Below are positions 6,621 through 10,157 of a stretch of 10,157 bases of DNA, piece after piece (the stretch's first letter is position 1; every line of letters starts with the position of its first letter). The stretch is taken from contig CAIMEK010000777.1 of the NCBI GenBank assembly GCA_903839965.1, forward strand, positions 1 to 10,157. Reading direction: 5' to 3'. The notes beneath the pieces were generated by a model that saw nothing but the letters and a program-made list of their open reading frames with translations, did no database searches and was not told the DNA's origin. Both the position numbers and the translations under genes were made by a program. The DNA comes from an uncultured Acetobacteraceae bacterium (GTDB lineage: Bacteria > Pseudomonadota > Alphaproteobacteria > Acetobacterales > Acetobacteraceae).

Positions 6621-7982
6621 TCACCACTGGATATTATTGCGACTGGTCGCGGCGGACCTGCTGCTGACATAGCCGAACAGGAGAATGACCACGGCGGCCA
6701 CGACGAGCATCGCCCCCAGTACTCCAAGTGCCAGGGCGAACCCGCCGGTGGCATCCTTGCTTACGCCGATCAGCCAGGGCCCGAAGATCCCCGCCAGTTG
6801 CGCCACGGAATTGATCAGCGCGATCGCCACGGCGGCCGCGGTTCCGGTCAGGAAGTAGGTGGGAATGGTCCAGAACACCGGGATCGAGGAGTTGATGCCG
6901 ACGTTGGCGATGATCAGGCCAATGATCGCGAGGTACGGCATGTCCATGGTGGCCGTGCAGATGAAATAGCCGATTGCCGCGAAGATGGCGCCGATTGCCA
7001 CCGGGGCAATCCGCTTGCCCAGCGCGTCGGAGAACCTGGTCCACAGGATCATCGAGATGACGGTGATCAGGTAGATGCCGGCCGTCGTCCAACCGACGAC
7101 CATGTTCGAGGTGGTGAATGTCTTGATGATCTGGGGCATCCAGAAGCCGGCACCGTAGCTGCCCGAGACCAGGCACAACAGGACGATGGCGAGAAGCCCC
7201 ACCCGGAAATCGACGAACACCTCCCGGAAATGGTATTTGCGGACGACTTCCATTTCCGAGCGTTCACGGTCGAGGTAGTCCTGCAGCCAGGCCGCCTCGT
7301 CCGGCGACAGCCATTTTGCGTCGCGCGGCCGTTCCGTCAGATAGAACAGGCAGACGAACCCGACGACGAACGCCGGCATGCCCTCGAGCAGGAACATCCA
7401 TTGCCATCCGGCAAAGCCGCCGAAGCCATGCGAATATTCCAGCAGGGCGGTGGAGATGGGCGCCCCGATCAGGCTGGACGCCGGTGAAGCCACCATGAAC
7501 AGGCCGATCACCCTGCCGCGGTAGGATTTCGGGAACCAGTGGCTCAGGTAGAAGATTACCGCCGGGAAAAAGCCGGCCTCGGCCACCCCAAGCATGAAGC
7601 GCACGGTATAGAGGCTTACTTCGCCGCTGACGAAGGCCATGCACATGGAGATTATGCCCCATGTCACCATGATCCTGGCGATCCACCGCCTGGCCCCGAC
7701 CTTCACCATCACCATATTGCTCGGCACCTCGAAAAGGAGGTAGCCGACAAAGAAGAAGCTGGCGCCGGCACCATAGGCAGCCGCGGACAATCCAAGGTCG
7801 GAATTCATCCGAAGAGCGGCGAACCCGATGTTCACGCGATCAAGATAAGCGATCAAATACAGAAAACACAGAAATGGAACCAGCCGAAACAGTACCTTTC
7901 GCATGGTCGCCTTTTGGGCGACAGTCATTCCGGCCCCCCAGTCGCGTGACGCGGTTGCACCGACTGTTACCGTTTCGGCCAT
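6621..7982 (-). CDS. MFS transporter, anion:cation symporter (ACS) family
   Basis: The 453-residue product has the hydrophobic profile of a 12-helix major facilitator permease. After a polar N-terminus the first helix ends in YLDRVNIGFA (residues 46-55; Asp48-Arg49). That pattern is typical of the anion:cation symporter family (tartrate, phthalate, galactonate and hexuronate carriers), as are FFVGYLLFEVPSNM and GVAEAGFFPAVIFYLS. A cytoplasmic loop rich in charged residues (TERPRDAKWLSPDEAAW) separates the two halves. It probably imports an organic acid or sugar acid with protons. The ATG at 7982 has AAGGAGA five bases upstream. An earlier in-frame TTG at 8063 would add 27 polar residues and has weaker support. 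It precedes the SMP-30 lactonase gene, likely as its operon partner. Specificity cannot be decided from sequence. Confidence 0.88.
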   Translation of the reverse strand: MAETVTVGATASRDWGAGMTVAQKATMRKVLFRLVPFLCFLYLIAYLDRVNIGFAALRMNSDLGLSAAAYGAGASFFFVGYLLFEVPSNMVMVKVGARRWIARIMVTWGIISMCMAFVSGEVSLYTVRFMLGVAEAGFFPAVIFYLSHWFPKSYRGRVIGLFMVASPASSLIGAPISTALLEYSHGFGGFAGWQWMFLLEGMPAFVVGFVCLFYLTERPRDAKWLSPDEAAWLQDYLDRERSEMEVVRKYHFREVFVDFRVGLLAIVLLCLVSGSYGAGFWMPQIIKTFTTSNMVVGWTTAGIYLITVISMILWTRFSDALGKRIAPVAIGAIFAAIGYFICTATMDMPYLAIIGLIIANVGINSSIPVFWTIPTYFLTGTAAAVAIALINSVAQLAGIFGPWLIGVSKDATGGFALALGVLGAMLVVAAVVILLFGYVSSRSAATSRNNIQW

Positions 7983-8174
7983 CTTATTCTCCTTCAGGCA
8001 TTCTCGCGTATTGTTGCGCGGAGGCTGCGAAGCGGACCTGGCGTGATCGATGTCCTGTTGCAATAATTCTTGTCACGACCCCTCCCCCCAGGCGGCAGGA
8101 GTGGGGGCAGCACGGAAGTCCCGGTGAGAGAGCATCATGTCCTCCGACATTTCCCCGATGGGTGGCCCCACCGT

Positions 8175-8305
8175 CCCTCCCGGCAGGTAACCTACTGCCG
8201 GAACGTTCCTGGTTGCAACGGTGAAGCGACCGGTGGAGGTGTCAGCGACCGCTGAGCGCTGCAGGCGCGTCGCGCCGAGGAACATGCCGGCCCGCCGGTC
8301 TGCAT
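8175..8305. repeat. Diverged repeat, copy 2 (pair at 3737-3870)
   Basis: It matches copy 1 in the same orientation at an offset of 4438 bases in the ungapped part. Like copy 1 it lies in a divergent intergenic region, between a minus-strand gene on the left and a plus-strand gene on the right. The minus-strand reading frame across it gives AVADTSTGRF and RNVPAVGYLPG. In the 11-codon RNVP..GYLPG stretch, nine residues are the same in both copies, and seven of those nine use different synonymous codons. No terminal inverted repeats or target duplications were recognised. Confidence 0.6.
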
Positions 8306-8388
8306 CGAGGCCGGCGTCTCCTGCCGGCAATCGGGCGACCCATTGCTCGGCAGTCGAGGCATTTTCCAGCACCAAATCAGGCGGTGTG

Positions 8389-8418
8389 CTTGACTCCCCC
8401 CCCGCCGGGGACCATAAG
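8389..8418 (+). promoter_or_regulatory. Sigma-70-type promoter for ffh-rpsP
   Basis: CTTGACT (TTGACT at 8390-8395) is followed after exactly 17 bases by CATAAG (8413-8418). The -35 box matches TTGACA at 5 of 6 and the -10 box matches TATAAT at 4 of 6. The start point would be near 8425, giving a leader of roughly 55-60 bases before the GTG of ffh. The C before the -35 box is the alphaproteobacterial form, the same as in the tRNA promoter of this window. Confidence 0.6.
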
Positions 8419-8481
8419 CCGCTCCTTCATCCGCCGGTCCGCGAGGGTTCGCGCACCGGCGCGCACTGTGTTGGGGTTGGC

Positions 8482-9858
8482 GTGTTCGAGAGCCTTTCGG
8501 GCAAGTTCTCCGGCGTCTTCGACCGGCTGCGCAGCCGCGGCGCGCTGAGCGAGGGCGACGTCAACGACGCCTTGCGCGAAGTGCGCCTGGCGCTGCTCGA
8601 CGCCGATGTCGCCTTGCCGGTGGTCCGCGACTTCGTCGCCAAGGTCCGCGAACGCGCGGTCGGCCAGGAAGTGCTGGCCAGCGTTTCGCCCGGCCAGCAG
8701 GTCGTGAAGATCGTCAACGACGTGCTGATCGAGCAGCTTGGCGGCGCCGGCGCCGTGCCGCTCAACCTGAACGCCCCGGCGCCCATCCCCATGCGGATGG
8801 TCGGCCTGCAGGGCTCGGGCAAGACCACCACCGCCGGCAAGCTGGCGCTGCGCTTCGCCCAGCGGCTGCGCAAGAAGGTGCTGCTGGCCAGCCTCGACAC
8901 CCAGCGCCCGGCCGCCCAGTTGCAGTTGGCCCAGCTCGCCGAGCAGGCCGGCGTGCCGTCCCTGCCCATCATCGCCGGGCAGACGCCGCTCGAAATCGCC
9001 ATCCGCGCCATGGATACCGCCCGGCGCGAGGTGTTCGACATCGTCATCCTCGACACCGCCGGCCGGCTCTCGATCGACCAGGCGCTGATGGACGAGGTGA
9101 AGGCCGTCCGTGCCGCCGCCAACCCGGCCGAGACCCTGCTGGTGGTCGACGCCATGACCGGCCAGGACGCGGTGAACACGGCGCGCGCCTTCAACGAGGC
9201 GGTCGGCATCACCGGCATCGTGATGACCCGCATGGACGGCGACGCCCGCGGCGGCGCCGCGCTGTCGATGCGCGCCATCACCGGCGCGCCGATCAAGCTG
9301 GTGGGCACCGGCGAAAAAATCGACGCCCTGGAGGAATTCCATCCCGAGCGCGTCGCCGGCCGCATCCTCGGCATGGGCGACGTGGTCGGGCTGGTCGAGA
9401 AGGCGGCGGAGGTCGTCGACCAGGAAGAGGCGGAAAAGCTCGCCCGCCGGATGGCGAAGGGCCGTTTTGATCTTGAGGACTACGCGAAGCAGCTCAAACA
9501 GATCAACAAGATGGGCAGCCTCTCGTCGATCCTCGGCATGCTGCCCGGCGCCAACAAAATCCAGGCGCAGCTGGAGGCGGCCGGCAAGGCCGATCTCGAC
9601 AAGACCATGCTGAAGCGCCAGGCCGCCATCATCGGCTCGATGACGCCGAAGGAGCGCCGGGCGCCCGATATCATCAAGGCCAACCGCAAGAAGCGCATCG
9701 CCGCCGGCTCCGGCACCTCGGTGCAGGAGGTCAACCGGCTGCTCAAGCAGTTCGACGAGATGTCCGGCATGATGAAGCGCATGAGCCGGCTCGGCGAGAA
9801 GGGCCTGATGCGCCATGGCCTTGCCGCCCTGATGCCCGGCAACCGCCGGCCCTACTGA
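8482..9858 (+). CDS. ffh: Signal recognition particle GTPase Ffh (SRP54)
   Basis: This encodes the protein subunit of the bacterial signal recognition particle, which binds 4.5S RNA and signal sequences and delivers ribosomes to FtsY at the membrane. The 458-residue length is normal. The N domain begins FESLSGKFSGVFDRLRSRG. The GTPase domain shows G1 GLQGSGKTT, G3 DTAGR, G4 TRMDGDARGG and GTGEK. The methionine-rich M domain includes MGSLSSILGMLPG, the RNA-binding stretch RKKRIAAGSGTSVQEVNRLL, and the MSGMMKRMSRL segment. The start is GTG at 8482, chosen because homology begins there; the frame stays open for 87 codons upstream with no Ffh-like sequence, and the ribosome site is weak. rpsP follows after 42 bases with no visible terminator, so the two are probably co-transcribed. 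Confidence 0.96.
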   Translation: MFESLSGKFSGVFDRLRSRGALSEGDVNDALREVRLALLDADVALPVVRDFVAKVRERAVGQEVLASVSPGQQVVKIVNDVLIEQLGGAGAVPLNLNAPAPIPMRMVGLQGSGKTTTAGKLALRFAQRLRKKVLLASLDTQRPAAQLQLAQLAEQAGVPSLPIIAGQTPLEIAIRAMDTARREVFDIVILDTAGRLSIDQALMDEVKAVRAAANPAETLLVVDAMTGQDAVNTARAFNEAVGITGIVMTRMDGDARGGAALSMRAITGAPIKLVGTGEKIDALEEFHPERVAGRILGMGDVVGLVEKAAEVVDQEEAEKLARRMAKGRFDLEDYAKQLKQINKMGSLSSILGMLPGANKIQAQLEAAGKADLDKTMLKRQAAIIGSMTPKERRAPDIIKANRKKRIAAGSGTSVQEVNRLLKQFDEMSGMMKRMSRLGEKGLMRHGLAALMPGNRRPY

Positions 9859-9900
9859 TTTCTCTTTTCCACGACTGCAATAACGGAGACCGTATTCCCC

Positions 9901-10157
9901 ATGGGCCTGAAGATCCGCCTCGCCCGCGCCGGCGCCAAGAAGCGCCCGTACTATCACATCGTCATCGCGGACAGCCGCTCGCCGCGCGACGGCCGCTTCA
10001 TCGAGAAGGTCGGCAGCTATAATCCGCTGCTGAAGAAGGACGACGCCCAGCGCCTGGTGCTGAAGTCCGAGCGCATCACCGAGTGGCTCGGCAAGGGCGC
10101 GCAGCCGACCGAGCGGGTCGCCCGCTTCCTGGGCGCCCAGGGCCTGGCCAAGTGGGA
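9901..10157 (+). CDS. rpsP: Ribosomal protein bS16 (partial, runs off the window)
   Basis: From the ATG at 9901 the frame gives MGLKIRLARAGAKKRPYYHI, then IVIADSRSPRDGRFIEKVGS and YNPLL, the conserved N-terminal body of small-subunit protein S16. Eighty-five complete codons are present before the window ends; the C-terminal tail, variable in alphaproteobacteria, is missing. GGAGA (9885-9889) lies 11 bases upstream, slightly far for a ribosome site. The position directly after ffh is the common proteobacterial order, in which rimM, trmD and rplS usually follow. Confidence 0.96.
   Translation, partial: MGLKIRLARAGAKKRPYYHIVIADSRSPRDGRFIEKVGSYNPLLKKDDAQRLVLKSERITEWLGKGAQPTERVARFLGAQGLAKW

Larger units (their letters stand above)
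7983..8481. other. Divergent intergenic region between MFS transporter and ffh
   Basis: About 500 bases lie between the two divergent start codons. From left to right: the ribosome site of the transporter gene (7988-7994), an AT-rich patch at about 8059-8075 (CAATAATTCTTGTCACG) that could hold its promoter or an operator, a G/C-rich stretch, repeat copy 2 (8175-8305), and the ffh promoter (8389-8418). A minus-strand frame of up to 100 codons (8073-8375) crosses the repeat; it has only TTG or GTG near its left end, no clear ribosome site and no recognised domain, so it is not called as a gene. Confidence 0.5.

Noticed and set aside
5607..7487. 626-codon plus-strand frame opposite the lactonase and transporter genes
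   Set aside because: It runs antisense across two recognisable genes and the gap between them, and has no domain of its own.
7983..8063. TTG at 8063 as start of the MFS transporter
   Set aside because: ATG at 7982 has a strong AAGGAGA site five bases upstream, and the extra 27 residues are polar and not family-like.
8221..8481. In-frame upstream extension of ffh
   Set aside because: The extra 87 residues have no Ffh-like sequence, cross the repeat and the promoter, and would more than double the N domain; GTG at 8482 matches the family N-terminus.
8377..9957. 526-codon minus-strand frame opposite ffh
   Set aside because: It is an antisense shadow of the conserved ffh gene.
1..10157. CRISPR array, toxin-antitoxin pair or phage module
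   Set aside because: No regularly spaced direct repeats, no small paired genes with recognisable toxin or antitoxin motifs, and no phage structural or integrase genes were seen.

Overview
The window is GC-rich chromosomal DNA that looks alphaproteobacterial, perhaps Rhodospirillales-like. The evidence is an ffh-rpsP pair at the right edge, two well-formed CTTGAC-type -35 boxes with 17-bp spacers, and an Ffh G4 motif of the TRMDGDARGG form. The order is a guess; the class is more likely than not.

Left edge (1-560): a possible 3' end of a forward gene, then the N-terminal remnant of an IS630-type transposase on the minus strand, then tRNA-Ala(CGC) on the minus strand with its own promoter. Next (559-3385, minus strand): a secreted serine carboxypeptidase (peptidase S10), a strongly structured intergenic palindrome cluster, and an enolase-superfamily enzyme of the mandelate racemase/acid-sugar dehydratase type with a TTG start.

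Middle (3386-5666): a short minus-strand remnant of an AIDA-like (strand-loop-strand) autotransporter passenger gene, a divergent intergenic region holding one copy of a diverged repeat, and a forward gene for an exported phospholipase B-like Ntn-hydrolase. This family is best known from eukaryotic lysosomes. Then (5667-7982, minus strand): an SMP-30/gluconolactonase-family lactonase and, upstream of it in the same direction, an ACS-family MFS transporter. Together with the enolase-superfamily enzyme these suggest uptake of a sugar acid or related organic acid, lactone hydrolysis, and acid dehydration or isomerisation. No substrate can be named from sequence.

Right (7983-10157): a ~500-base divergent intergenic region with the second repeat copy and a good sigma-70-type promoter, then ffh (the SRP GTPase) and the start of rpsP (ribosomal protein bS16), both core forward genes.

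The most unusual items are the bacterial phospholipase B-like protein and the paired repeats at 3737-3870 and 8175-8305. The repeats differ in a way that preserves a short peptide (RNVP..GYLPG) on the minus strand. In the first copy the reading frame ends in a GTGA overlap with the start of the autotransporter remnant.
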